A DNA stretch of 64,000 nucleotides. Origin: Actinobacillus succinogenes 130Z. Lineage in GTDB: Bacteria; Pseudomonadota; Gammaproteobacteria; Enterobacterales; Pasteurellaceae. The notes below the pieces were generated by a model. It did not search any database. It was not told the DNA's origin and worked only from the letters and a program-made list of their open reading frames with translations. The position numbers and the translations under genes were made by a program. The first letter of the stretch is position 1. Each line of letters begins with the position of its first letter. Shown piece by piece: positions 1 through 8,227 of this stretch. The stretch spans positions 1,736,001-1,800,000 of the forward strand of contig NC_009655.1 of assembly GCF_000017245.1 (NCBI RefSeq), written 5' to 3'.

Positions 1-699
1 ACCGGCGGCTATGACGGACGAGGTCAGTGGATTGTGACACCGGAAAACCAAGCGGTAATTACAGAAGATTTGTTCGGCACGGTTATCGCGGAAAAATTCA
101 TTCCTTTCGACGGTGAGGTATCTATCGTCGGCGCCCGTTTCCGTGACGGTTCCGCCCGTTTTTATCCCGTCACCCATAACTTGCAGCAAAACGGTATTTT
201 ACGCTACAGTGTCGCCGACGGTTCCGCCGCACATCTGCAGACGCAGGCGGAACACATGCTGGGCAAAGTGATGCAGCATTTGGATTACGTAGGCGTAATG
301 GCGATGGAATGTTTCGTCGTAGACGGCAAATTATTGGTAAACGAACTGGCTCCGCGGGTGCATAACAGCGGACATTGGACGCAACTGGGCTGTGCCGTCA
401 GTCAATTCGAACTGCATTTACGCGCCCTGCTTGACCTACCGACGCCGGAATTACAGGTTTTCGCGCCAAGCGTTATGGTAAATTTAATCGGCACGCCGCA
501 TAACCCGCAGTGGTTAAACACCCCCTTCAGTCAAGTGCATTGGTACGGTAAAGAAGTACGTCCCGGTCGTAAAGTAGGACACATCAACTTAACTCATACG
601 GACAAAGAAATATTAATCTGTCAACTCAACAAGCTTAGAAACGAATTGACCGAAGATTATCAGTCAGGATTGAATTGGACAATCGAAAAATTGAAATAA
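1..699 (+). CDS. purK: N5-carboxyaminoimidazole ribonucleotide synthase, 3' part (PurK)
   Basis: This is the ATP-grasp enzyme of purine synthesis that makes N5-CAIR from AIR, bicarbonate and ATP in the cytoplasm. The reading frame is already open at base 1, so the gene starts outside the window and 232 residues are visible. The first visible residues, TGGYDGRGQW, are the conserved PurK ATP-grasp loop. FDGEVSIVGARF and LAPRVHNSGHWT, with the metal/ATP-binding region, follow in the right order. The GTG at base 34 is internal and is not the start. A hairpin with a T-run follows the stop codon. purE, its usual partner, would lie to the left and is not in view. Confidence 0.95.
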   Translation, partial: TGGYDGRGQWIVTPENQAVITEDLFGTVIAEKFIPFDGEVSIVGARFRDGSARFYPVTHNLQQNGILRYSVADGSAAHLQTQAEHMLGKVMQHLDYVGVMAMECFVVDGKLLVNELAPRVHNSGHWTQLGCAVSQFELHLRALLDLPTPELQVFAPSVMVNLIGTPHNPQWLNTPFSQVHWYGKEVRPGRKVGHINLTHTDKEILICQLNKLRNELTEDYQSGLNWTIEKLK

Positions 700-710
700 T
701 TTAATTTTAA

Positions 711-750
711 AAGTGATTTATTGATAATTCATCAATAGATTGCTTTTTTA
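711..750 (+). terminator. Probable terminator after purK
   Basis: An imperfect 15-bp inverted repeat (711-725 against 731-745, about 11 pairs) is followed by a run of T. It lies 12 bases after the purK stop codon. Confidence 0.55.
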
Positions 751-762
751 TTTGAATGAGTA

Positions 763-792
763 TTGCTAAAAATCCTTAATCTGCAGTATAAA
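763..792 (+). promoter_or_regulatory. Probable sigma-70 promoter of aspC
   Basis: A -35-like TTGCTA (763-768) and a -10-like TATAAA (787-792) are separated by 18 bases, about 40 bases before the aspC start codon. Seen by eye only. Confidence 0.45.
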
Positions 793-833
793 AGACATAA
801 TTCAAATTAACACGACATAACAAGGATTACATT

Positions 834-2024
834 ATGTTTGAAAATATTAAAGCGGCCCCTGCAGATCCTATTCTTGGCTTAAACGAAGCGTTTAAAACGG
901 AAAAACACCCGCAAAAAATCAATTTAGGTATCGGTGTTTATAAAGACGCTCACGGTTTCACGCCAATTATGAAAGCGGTAAAAGCGGCGGAAACTCGTTT
1001 ATTGGAGAGTGAAAACAGCAAGAATTACTTATCTATTGACGGCGTACAAAAATTTAACGCCCTGACTCAAACGCTCCTGTTCGGCGCTGATTCCGACATT
1101 ATCGCCGATAAACGGGCAAGAACGGTACAAAGTTTGGGAGGTACCGGCGCATTACGCATTGCGGCGGAATTCATCAAACGCCAAACCAAAGCACAAAATG
1201 TTTGGATTTCAAACCCTACCTGGCCGAACCATAATGCCATTTTCAACGCCGTCGGCATGACTATCCGCGATTATCGTTGGTACGATGCCGAAAAAAAAGC
1301 CTTAGACTGGGATAATTTGCTGGCGGATTTAGCCAACGTTAATCCGGGCGACGTCGTGTTATTACACGGTTGCTGCCATAATCCTACCGGTATCGATCCG
1401 ACACCGGAACAATGGCGACAACTGGCGGAATTATCAATGCAAAACGGCTGGCTGCCGCTGTTCGATTTTGCTTATCAGGGGTTAGGCAACGGCTTGGACG
1501 AAGATGCCATAGGCTTGCGAACCTTTGCCCAATGCCACAAAGAATTGCTGATTTGCAGTTCCTATTCCAAAAACTTCGGTCTGTACAACGAACGGGTCGG
1601 GGCATTTACATTAGTCGCGGAAAATTCAGATATCGCCGATACGGTGTTAACCCAAGTGAAGTCTATTATCCGAACTATTTACTCCAACCCGGCTTCTCAC
1701 GGCGCTTCAACGGTAGCAACGGTATTAGCGGATCCCGCATTACACGAACAATGGAATACCGAACTCACCGAAATGCGTAACCGTATTAAACAAATGCGCA
1801 ACAAACTGGCGGAATTATTGCAAGAATTAGGCGCACAACAGGATTTCGGTTTCATCACCGAACAAAACGGCATGTTCTCCTTCAGCGGCTTAACGCCGGA
1901 ACAGGTGGATCGCCTTAAAAACGAATTCGCCGTCTACGCCGTGCGCTCGGGCAGAATTAACGTCGCGGGCATCACAGAAGACAACATCCGCTATCTGTGC
2001 GAAAGCATCGTTAAAGTGCTTTAA
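834..2024 (+). CDS. aspC: Aspartate/aromatic amino acid aminotransferase (AspC)
   Basis: This is a PLP-dependent class I aminotransferase that interconverts oxaloacetate/glutamate and aspartate/2-oxoglutarate, and probably also acts on aromatic keto acids. The 396-residue length is exactly that of the enterobacterial AspC/TyrB family. The N-terminus MFENIKAAPADPILGL is typical of AspC. The PLP lysine lies in SYSKNFGLYNERVGA at K246, and HGCCHNPTGIDP supplies the cofactor and substrate contacts. An AAGGA ribosome-binding site stands before the ATG. The gene is monocistronic, with its own promoter and a strong terminator. AspC versus TyrB cannot be settled by eye, but the N-terminus favours AspC. 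Confidence 0.93.
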   Translation: MFENIKAAPADPILGLNEAFKTEKHPQKINLGIGVYKDAHGFTPIMKAVKAAETRLLESENSKNYLSIDGVQKFNALTQTLLFGADSDIIADKRARTVQSLGGTGALRIAAEFIKRQTKAQNVWISNPTWPNHNAIFNAVGMTIRDYRWYDAEKKALDWDNLLADLANVNPGDVVLLHGCCHNPTGIDPTPEQWRQLAELSMQNGWLPLFDFAYQGLGNGLDEDAIGLRTFAQCHKELLICSSYSKNFGLYNERVGAFTLVAENSDIADTVLTQVKSIIRTIYSNPASHGASTVATVLADPALHEQWNTELTEMRNRIKQMRNKLAELLQELGAQQDFGFITEQNGMFSFSGLTPEQVDRLKNEFAVYAVRSGRINVAGITEDNIRYLCESIVKVL

Positions 2025-2044
2025 TTTAAAAAATCGACAAAAAA

Positions 2045-2066
2045 CGATCGCACTTTAGTGCGATCG
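2045..2066. terminator. Bidirectional terminator between aspC and the convergent operon
   Basis: A perfect 9-bp stem (CGATCGCAC / GTGCGATCG) closes a TTTA loop. T-rich sequence follows on the + side and A-rich sequence precedes it, so it can end aspC and also the leftward catabolic operon that stops at 2111. Confidence 0.75.
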
Positions 2067-2110
2067 GTTTGTTTAACATTAAACATCCCAGTATATATTT
2101 ACGCATTTAA

Positions 2111-3184
2111 TTATAATGATCTAGCCAGTAATTTTACCATTTCCTCATGAACCTGATTTACTATTCCTGCACCTAAAATAATTTGATATTGATTGGTAAT
2201 AGAAAATAACCCTTTAACACAATCAATTTTTTCAATAGCTGATTTATCCATTTTTCCATCATTTCTTAACACTACGCGAATACGAGTAGCACAGTGGGTT
2301 AAAGCACTAATATTATCCTTCCCCCCCAATTTATCAACGAGTTGTATCGCTGTTTCCGTAAATTTATTGATTATCGGGTCAATTTTACTGCCAGAAAGCG
2401 TATTCAATACATCAGCAATTAATGCATGAAAATTTGACGTATTCCATGCACTACGGCCGATAAATAGACCATCAATATACGGTTTGGTAATTAAGCTATT
2501 AGCATTTTCAGGATTAACACTACCGCCATATAGCACTGGTATTTTTTTACTTTCTTCAGCAAAAAGTTCAAACAGACATTGTTTAATAACGGCATGTTTT
2601 TCATCGGCGTATTCGGCGCTTGCCGGAATTCCTCCCGTACCAATCGCCCACACCGGCTCATAAGCAATCCACAGCTTAGATAATTGTTCGGCGGTAACAC
2701 CCTGTAATCCGATTTTTAGCTGAGTTCGCAATACTTCATCGGAGATGTTGTAATTTTTTTGCTCCAGCGTTTCACCGATACATAATAGCGTAATGAAATT
2801 ATGCTTCAAAGACGCAAGCACTTTCTCATTTTCTTCCTGATCGGTTTCCTTCATCACATGACGACGTTCAGAATGCCCGATCATCACCAGTTCGATTCCC
2901 AATTCTTTAAGCATTAACGGTGAAATCTCACCGGTAAACTGCCCGTTGTCATTCGGATTCATATTCTGGGCGCCAATTTTAATTTTAGGCCGACCCGTCT
3001 TTGATTTCACTAATTCCACGGCATCTTTTAATGTGGTATAAGACGGAATTACAAACAATTGAATGTCATATTCCGATTTAAAGGTAGTGGCAAAATCAGA
3101 TAATTCGGAGAGATATTGCACGACCTCGGCATTCCCCTTATACATTTTCAGATTGGTACCGAAATAAATTTTCTTTGCTGTCAT
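2111..3184 (-). CDS. Triosephosphate-isomerase-like enzyme fused to a PTS EIIB (glucose-family) domain
   Basis: Residues 1-260 (numbering from a TTG at 3190) form a TIM barrel with all catalytic landmarks: the FGTNLKMYKG Asn/Lys loop, GHSERR with the catalytic His106, and AYEPVWAIGTGG with the catalytic Glu178. Residues about 278-355 form a glucose-family EIIB domain. Its LTHCATRIR motif carries the phosphorylatable Cys300 (codon 2291-2293). The preferred start is the ATG at 3184, which has AAGGA 7 bases upstream, rather than the in-frame TTG at 3190. The close paralog at 27603 ends just after the TIM domain, so the EIIB part is an addition. It is the last gene of the leftward operon. TIM homologs beside RpiB and DhaK-type kinases act as tetrulose-phosphate isomerases or racemases (EryH, LerI), so the substrate may be a tetrulose phosphate. 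A regulatory role for EIIB is inference. Confidence 0.88.
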   Translation of the reverse strand: MTAKKIYFGTNLKMYKGNAEVVQYLSELSDFATTFKSEYDIQLFVIPSYTTLKDAVELVKSKTGRPKIKIGAQNMNPNDNGQFTGEISPLMLKELGIELVMIGHSERRHVMKETDQEENEKVLASLKHNFITLLCIGETLEQKNYNISDEVLRTQLKIGLQGVTAEQLSKLWIAYEPVWAIGTGGIPASAEYADEKHAVIKQCLFELFAEESKKIPVLYGGSVNPENANSLITKPYIDGLFIGRSAWNTSNFHALIADVLNTLSGSKIDPIINKFTETAIQLVDKLGGKDNISALTHCATRIRVVLRNDGKMDKSAIEKIDCVKGLFSITNQYQIILGAGIVNQVHEEMVKLLARSL

Positions 3185-3194
3185 TATCAAATCC

Positions 3195-3869
3195 TTATTT
3201 ATTTTTAATTAACACACGGCAAGGTGCGCCATCGGTATTTTTTATTGCAATCGGAATCATCAAAGCATCAATCAGTGGTGATGTAATATTTTTTGTATTA
3301 CAAAGATATTCCACCAGCGTTACACCTTTCATTAAAAGATGGTGATGAGTGACATGCTTTATCAATGGTTTTTCCATTATACCGGTAAGCCAACCACGAA
3401 TCGGATAATCCTGCGGAAAATCAAAAGCAACTATTTCCAAATTTTTATCCGCTAAATAAGCGGCGCCTTCAAAGGTAATATAAGGCGAGTTTCCCCAGAA
3501 TTCTCTCGAATTATAGCTGTAGTGGGTATCCCAACAGGTTTTAAAAATCACTTTTTTCACATTTTCCGCTTGCGGCCAACAATGTTCCAACACTTCCGGC
3601 GTAATAGCGAAATTGTCGGTAATAACCTCCGCCAAATCCAACACATGAAATTCGCCGATATAGGTTTCAATTGGAATATCCAAAATATTATAGGCATTTT
3701 TTTTTATATGACTAAGTGCATCCATATGTGTAAATGCATGGCACGATACCTGAAGCTGAGTAGCCTCGAATAAATCACCTTCATCAAAATTACCTTTTTT
3801 TTCGACCGCACTTTTCCAACGTACATGGTTGGTAGAAATCGGCATGGATAAATCAATCCATTTATTCAT
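3195..3869 (-). CDS. Cyclase-family metal-dependent hydrolase (kynurenine-formamidase-like)
   Basis: This 224-residue protein belongs to the cyclase/formamidase fold family (PF04199). Members are metal-dependent hydrolases that open amides or lactones, or act on carbonyl substrates. The metal-binding signature, normally HxGTHxDxPxH, is present as CHAFTHMDALSH near residues 43-54. It deviates at the first His/Gly positions, so metal binding may differ. It starts 11 bases after the dctM stop codon and ends 10 bases before the TIM-EIIB start, so it is firmly within the operon. A plausible job is hydrolysis of a lactone or dehydration of an intermediate. The exact reaction cannot be read from sequence. 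Confidence 0.75.
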   Translation of the reverse strand: MNKWIDLSMPISTNHVRWKSAVEKKGNFDEGDLFEATQLQVSCHAFTHMDALSHIKKNAYNILDIPIETYIGEFHVLDLAEVITDNFAITPEVLEHCWPQAENVKKVIFKTCWDTHYSYNSREFWGNSPYITFEGAAYLADKNLEIVAFDFPQDYPIRGWLTGIMEKPLIKHVTHHHLLMKGVTLVEYLCNTKNITSPLIDALMIPIAIKNTDGAPCRVLIKNK

Positions 3870-3880
3870 AATTAATCTCC

Positions 3881-5176
3881 TTATTGTGGAAACAATAAAT
3901 CAGGTAAATATGTACTGAATTCAGGTACAAAAATGAGAAATAACAATAATGCGAATAATGTGAACAAGAACGGTAAACTTGATTTAAGCACTTTCATCGG
4001 TTCACATTCCGCAATGTTGGCCGAGAGGAAAATCAAATAGCCCACCGGCGGTGTAACCAAGCCTATCATCAGATTCAGGATGATTACCAAACCGAAGTGA
4101 ATCGGTGCGATACCAAACTGATTAACGATCGGCATAAATACCGGTACTAAAATTGTCAATGCCGCCGTCGGATCCATAATCATTCCGATGAACAACACAA
4201 TAACATTAATCAATAGCAGAGCCTGAAGAGGGCTATCGCAAACAGAAGACACCCAATGGGCTACCTGATGGCTGATTTGTAAACGAGCAATTAACCAAGC
4301 AAAGATTGAAGATGCTCCGACAATCAGCATAACCGTAATGGTTCCTTTGAGTGAAGAAATCAACGCTTTTTTCAATAGTTCAATACTTAATTCTTTATAT
4401 ACGAATGTACCGACCAGATAGGCATAAACAACAGAAACCGCCCCCGCTTCCGTTGCAGTGAAAACGCCCGAAATAATACCGTATAAAATAATAACCGGAC
4501 AAAATATTGCCCATACGGCATCTTTTCCGCTATCTTTCACTTCTTTCCAGCTGAATGCGGTTGCCTGATTACCGTATTTATAAATTTTACTTAATATAAA
4601 AGTAACCAGGATCAGCACAAGCGCAATCATGATACCCGGAATAATGCCGGACATGAACATTTTCCCTACGGATACACCCGCGCCGGCTAAAGCCGCGAAA
4701 ACAATCATAGGTACGCTTGGCGGAATGATCGGTCCGATAATGGAAGCGGATTGTGTCAGTGCGGCAGAGAAATCCGCCGGATAACCGGTCTTCTTCATTG
4801 CGGGAATCAAAGAACTGCCAATAGCCGCCGTAGAGGCAACTGCGGATCCGCTGATAGAACCAAAAAATAAACTGGAAAAGATATTGATATAGGCCAGCGA
4901 ACCTTTCCAGCGACCGATTAATGAGGTGACGAAACGGATAATACGTGAAGTGATCCCGCCGACACTCATCAATTCTCCGGCTAAAAAGAAAAATGCGAGC
5001 GCCTGCAAAGCGTTAGTATCAAGTCCTTGCATTACTTGCTGTGCTACGATTGTCACGGGGATATTAGGTAAGAAAGTGAATAATGTCACAATAGATGCGA
5101 AGATAATACTATAAAACAATGGTAAACCGAGCACCGTAAGGATAAACATTACTCCAAGCAATACGATGAATGACAT
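3881..5176 (-). CDS. TRAP transporter large permease (DctM type)
   Basis: This is the large membrane subunit of a tripartite ATP-independent periplasmic transporter, which takes up organic acids using the sodium or proton gradient. The 431-residue length and the dozen hydrophobic segments match DctM. Characteristic stretches include the GSISGSAVASTAAIGS loop and the IIPPSVPMIVFAALAGAG motif. The start codon shares one base with the stop codon of dctQ, which indicates translational coupling. With the neighbouring binding protein and the lactonases, it probably imports a carboxylate sugar. Confidence 0.93.
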   Translation of the reverse strand: MSFIVLLGVMFILTVLGLPLFYSIIFASIVTLFTFLPNIPVTIVAQQVMQGLDTNALQALAFFFLAGELMSVGGITSRIIRFVTSLIGRWKGSLAYINIFSSLFFGSISGSAVASTAAIGSSLIPAMKKTGYPADFSAALTQSASIIGPIIPPSVPMIVFAALAGAGVSVGKMFMSGIIPGIMIALVLILVTFILSKIYKYGNQATAFSWKEVKDSGKDAVWAIFCPVIILYGIISGVFTATEAGAVSVVYAYLVGTFVYKELSIELLKKALISSLKGTITVMLIVGASSIFAWLIARLQISHQVAHWVSSVCDSPLQALLLINVIVLFIGMIMDPTAALTILVPVFMPIVNQFGIAPIHFGLVIILNLMIGLVTPPVGYLIFLSANIAECEPMKVLKSSLPFLFTLFALLLFLIFVPEFSTYLPDLLFPQ

Positions 5177-5652
5177 TATAATTCCCTCACTTTTCTGGTT
5201 TTAGCTAAAGAAACGAACGCAATGACAATTCGCACCATCTCTAATGATAAACAAATAAGAAACGGTATATATACCCAAGACTTTGAGATCTTAAACGCCG
5301 AATAATAGCTATTCAAATTCATGGAATAAACTTTTAAACCGCCTTTAACTAATAAAAATAAACAAATTAACATCACAATGTATAGAGCGGAGGATAATAA
5401 CCAGCCGTATTTAAATCGCTCAAAAATCATGATTCTAACCATAGGAACCTGAATCTGGGTTGTCGTTAAAATTCCGAATAAAATCATACAGGTATAGCAA
5501 AATCTCAAAAACTCTTCCGCCCAGGGAAACGAAATGTTAATCACATATCTCGTAATAACCTGTACAAATGTCATCGCAACTAACACAAGAAAAAAAAGAC
5601 ATCCTAATGATAAAAAGGTTTTATTGATAAATTTCTCATATTGTTCCAGCAT
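5176..5652 (-). CDS. TRAP transporter small permease (DctQ type)
   Basis: This 158-residue protein has four hydrophobic segments and the FPWAEEFLRF signature of DctQ small subunits in the second segment. It partners DctM in the inner membrane. It lies between the binding-protein gene (105-base gap containing a hairpin) and dctM (1-base overlap). An AGGAGG-type ribosome-binding site precedes the ATG. Confidence 0.9.
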   Translation of the reverse strand: MLEQYEKFINKTFLSLGCLFFLVLVAMTFVQVITRYVINISFPWAEEFLRFCYTCMILFGILTTTQIQVPMVRIMIFERFKYGWLLSSALYIVMLICLFLLVKGGLKVYSMNLNSYYSAFKISKSWVYIPFLICLSLEMVRIVIAFVSLAKTRKVREL

Positions 5653-5698
5653 GATATCAGCCTCCTAATCAGACTAAATAAGTGTATTTTCATATGTG

Positions 5699-5742
5699 TT
5701 GGGATTATGCGTACACAACACTTGATACGGACATAATCCCAA
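5699..5742 (-). promoter_or_regulatory. Intercistronic stem-loop between dctP and dctQ
   Basis: A perfect 11-bp inverted repeat, TTGGGATTATG (5699-5709) with CATAATCCCAA (5732-5742), stands just after the dctP stop codon. Such hairpins commonly protect the upstream message or partly terminate, so that more binding protein than permease is made. The function is inferred from position. Confidence 0.6.
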
Positions 5743-5757
5743 CTTTTTTATATTTGC

Positions 5758-6735
5758 TTATTTAGTGGCAGTCACTTTATTAATCATTTGATCACCAAAT
5801 TTCTTGGCATAATCATCCCAGGCTTTTTTAGCACCGGCTTGGAAAGAGGCTGTATCCGGAGCTTCCTCAACGTCCATACCTTGCTGTTTTAGTTTATCCA
5901 AATAAACCTTATTTTCTTCCACATTCAGTTGTTTCTCTAACTCAGCGCCCTCTTTTGCCGCTTGCAACAAAATATCCTGATCTTCTTTATCTAAAGAATT
6001 AAAGCGATCCAAATTCATTGACATTGGTGCCGCGGTATAAGCATGATGAGTTAAAGACAGATATTTCTGAACTTCCTGTAAGTTATTGTTGTAAATATGA
6101 TGAACCGGATTTTCCTGTCCATCAATAACGCCGGTTTTCAGAGAAAAATAAACTTCGTTAAACGGCATTGGCGTCGGATTTGCACCCCATTCTTTAAAAG
6201 CCGCGATATGTGCGGGATTAGGAGTGGTTCTTAACTTCAGACCGGATAAATTCGCGACGGTTTTAATTTGTTTTTTGCTGTTAGTGATATCTCTAAATCC
6301 AATCTCATAGAATGCCAACCCTTTCAAGTTTGCACTTTCCAATGATTTCAACAGATGTTCCCCGACTTCCCCATTTAATACTTTTTCAACATGAGCTTCG
6401 TCTTTAAATAGGAATGGTAAATCCAATAGATTGAGTTCTTCATTAAAGGTGGTGTAATACGGGTTTCCTACTACAACAATATCAATCGTCCCCATTCTGG
6501 TACCGTCGATTTGAGTATCGGAAGCCCCCAATTCACTATTGGGATGTAATTTAATCGTGATACGTCCATTAGACAGTTCATTGGCTCTTTTGGCCATCAA
6601 CGCGGTTGCTTTTGTCACGGTATCGCTCGGCGAACCATAGTGACTAAGCGCCAACGTATGTTCTCCCGCGGCAAAGGTAGACGCAGAGAACATAGCAAGT
6701 AATACGGTTGCTGAAATAACAGTTAATTTTTTCAT
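5758..6735 (-). CDS. TRAP transporter periplasmic substrate-binding protein (DctP type)
   Basis: This 325-residue DctP-family solute receptor starts at the ATG at 6735 (MKKLTVISATVLLAMFSA), which has an AAGGTG ribosome-binding site. The in-frame upstream codons are probably not used. The signal peptide is cleaved near ASTFA-AGEH. The family's carboxylate-clamping arginine sits in GLKLRTTPNP, followed by PMPFNEVYFSLKTGVIDGQE, a hallmark of the family. DctP proteins close to acid-sugar clusters bind compounds such as erythronate or aldonates. The ligand here is not known. The gene is in the leftward operon between rpiB and dctQM. Confidence 0.93.
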   Translation of the reverse strand: MKKLTVISATVLLAMFSASTFAAGEHTLALSHYGSPSDTVTKATALMAKRANELSNGRITIKLHPNSELGASDTQIDGTRMGTIDIVVVGNPYYTTFNEELNLLDLPFLFKDEAHVEKVLNGEVGEHLLKSLESANLKGLAFYEIGFRDITNSKKQIKTVANLSGLKLRTTPNPAHIAAFKEWGANPTPMPFNEVYFSLKTGVIDGQENPVHHIYNNNLQEVQKYLSLTHHAYTAAPMSMNLDRFNSLDKEDQDILLQAAKEGAELEKQLNVEENKVYLDKLKQQGMDVEEAPDTASFQAGAKKAWDDYAKKFGDQMINKVTATK

Positions 6736-6798
6736 AATTACACCTTCACTCATTTTCATTGTGGATAAATAGGAATAATACTTTTAGTTTATTCACTA

Positions 6799-7251
6799 CT
6801 AACGTTTATTATATTTAGCATCAATTTCTTTAATTTTTGCTAATTTTGGTGTTGAGCCACCGCCTGCAAAATCACATTCCAACCACACTTTAAGTAGTGA
6901 TTTTGCTAATTCCACGCCAATCACACGCTCACCGAAACAGATAATTTGCGCATCATTACTTTTTCTTGAACGTTCGGCAGAAAAAACGTCATGACAAACC
7001 GCCGCTCTTACCCCCGGAACTTTATTTGCCGTAATGCACATGCCGATACCGGTTCCGCAGGTAAGAATTCCACGCTCATATTTGCCTTCGGAAACCGCCA
7101 AAGCTACTTTCTCGGCAACATCCGGATACAATGTCAAATCGCCCGCACCGGCGCCAAAGTCATCGCATTCAATACCTAATGTTTCCAGATATTTGATTAA
7201 CTCAATTTTTAAGTTATATGCGGCATCATCACATCCGATAGCAATTTTCAT
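6799..7251 (-). CDS. rpiB: RpiB/LacAB-family sugar-phosphate isomerase
   Basis: This 150-residue RpiB-type isomerase interconverts aldose and ketose phosphates. It carries the GCDDAA phosphate-binding start and the active-site TCGTGIGM loop with Cys65. Next to TIM-like and DhaK genes, RpiB homologs (DerI, EryI) convert D-erythrulose 4-phosphate to D-erythrose 4-phosphate, so a tetrose substrate is as likely as ribose 5-phosphate. It is a close paralog of the rpiB at 23732-24181. It sits 19 bases after the SorC-regulator stop codon. Confidence 0.88.
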   Translation of the reverse strand: MKIAIGCDDAAYNLKIELIKYLETLGIECDDFGAGAGDLTLYPDVAEKVALAVSEGKYERGILTCGTGIGMCITANKVPGVRAAVCHDVFSAERSRKSNDAQIICFGERVIGVELAKSLLKVWLECDFAGGGSTPKLAKIKEIDAKYNKR

Positions 7252-7270
7252 AATTATTTCTCCTATGCTA

Positions 7271-8227
7271 TTAACCCTTTATTAAATTTAAAATTGAATT
7301 TATATTGCTTGCACTGGTGGCAATAATGTCAATAATCCCCGTTCTTAGCGCACCCAATATTGCCATTGCCTTACTACTTTCGGAAGCAATGCCGATAACG
7401 CAGGGAATGGCTCTAAGATCTTCTAAGCTTAATCCGATTACCCGGTTATTCATTACCGTATCGACAGGTTCTCCCTGCAAATTGAAAAAACCGTATCCCG
7501 CAATATCACCAATGACCCCCAGGTTCATTCTTGCCTCGGTAATTTCTTTCGGTGTAAACCAACCTAACTGAACCATATAGCTTTCTTCACTCATATCGCC
7601 GATACCGACCAGCGCGATATCCGCCTTACGGGCCCGATCCAGGGTCTCTTTAATTACCCCGTTTTTCATAAATACATCGCGAAACGCTTTATCTTCCAAA
7701 TACGCCGGAGCGTATAAAGTTTCGTTCGCCCCGTTAAATTTACGGGCTAAATTACGACAAATATGATCGGCATCAACAGGATCGCCTAACCGTTGAACCC
7801 CGCCTATTCCGCAAATAAATTTACAGTTTTTTTCTGGGAAGATTCCGATATGTTCACCCACAGCGGCAACATTTCGCCCTTGTCCGACAGCAACTGTCAT
7901 ACCGTCTTTTAATGTATTGGATAAATAAGAGCTCACTAATGTGGCGACCTGTTCACGTTGTTCGCTCTCATTTTGTTCATCAATTGCAATCAATGCCCGT
8001 TGAATACCGAATTGCTCAATCAATCTGTCTTCCAGCTGAGAGGTAAAAACAGGATGATATTTTACGTTGATCTCAACAATGCCTTCTTGCCTTGCCTTTT
8101 TTAATAAACGCCCCACTTTAATACGTGAAATATTAAATTTATTGGCTATTTCTTCCTGAGTAAGCTCGTGCTCATAATAGGCAATGGCAATTTCCGTCAG
8201 TAGACTCCCTTCTTTATATTCAACCAT
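7271..8227 (-). CDS. SorC-family sugar-responsive transcriptional regulator
   Basis: This 318-residue protein has an N-terminal helix-turn-helix (about residues 22-46, LTQEEIANKFNISRIKVGRL) and a C-terminal sugar-phosphate-binding domain (PF04198) with VAVGQGRNVAAV and ALVGIGD motifs. EryD, the erythritol repressor of Brucella, belongs to the same family and also sits with TIM-like and RpiB genes. Its ATG shares one base with the stop of the preceding isomerase gene, so it is made with the operon it probably controls. A perfect palindrome at 14110-14137 is the best candidate operator. The inducer is unknown. Confidence 0.88.
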   Translation of the reverse strand: MVEYKEGSLLTEIAIAYYEHELTQEEIANKFNISRIKVGRLLKKARQEGIVEINVKYHPVFTSQLEDRLIEQFGIQRALIAIDEQNESEQREQVATLVSSYLSNTLKDGMTVAVGQGRNVAAVGEHIGIFPEKNCKFICGIGGVQRLGDPVDADHICRNLARKFNGANETLYAPAYLEDKAFRDVFMKNGVIKETLDRARKADIALVGIGDMSEESYMVQLGWFTPKEITEARMNLGVIGDIAGYGFFNLQGEPVDTVMNNRVIGLSLEDLRAIPCVIGIASESSKAMAILGALRTGIIDIIATSASNINSILNLIKG

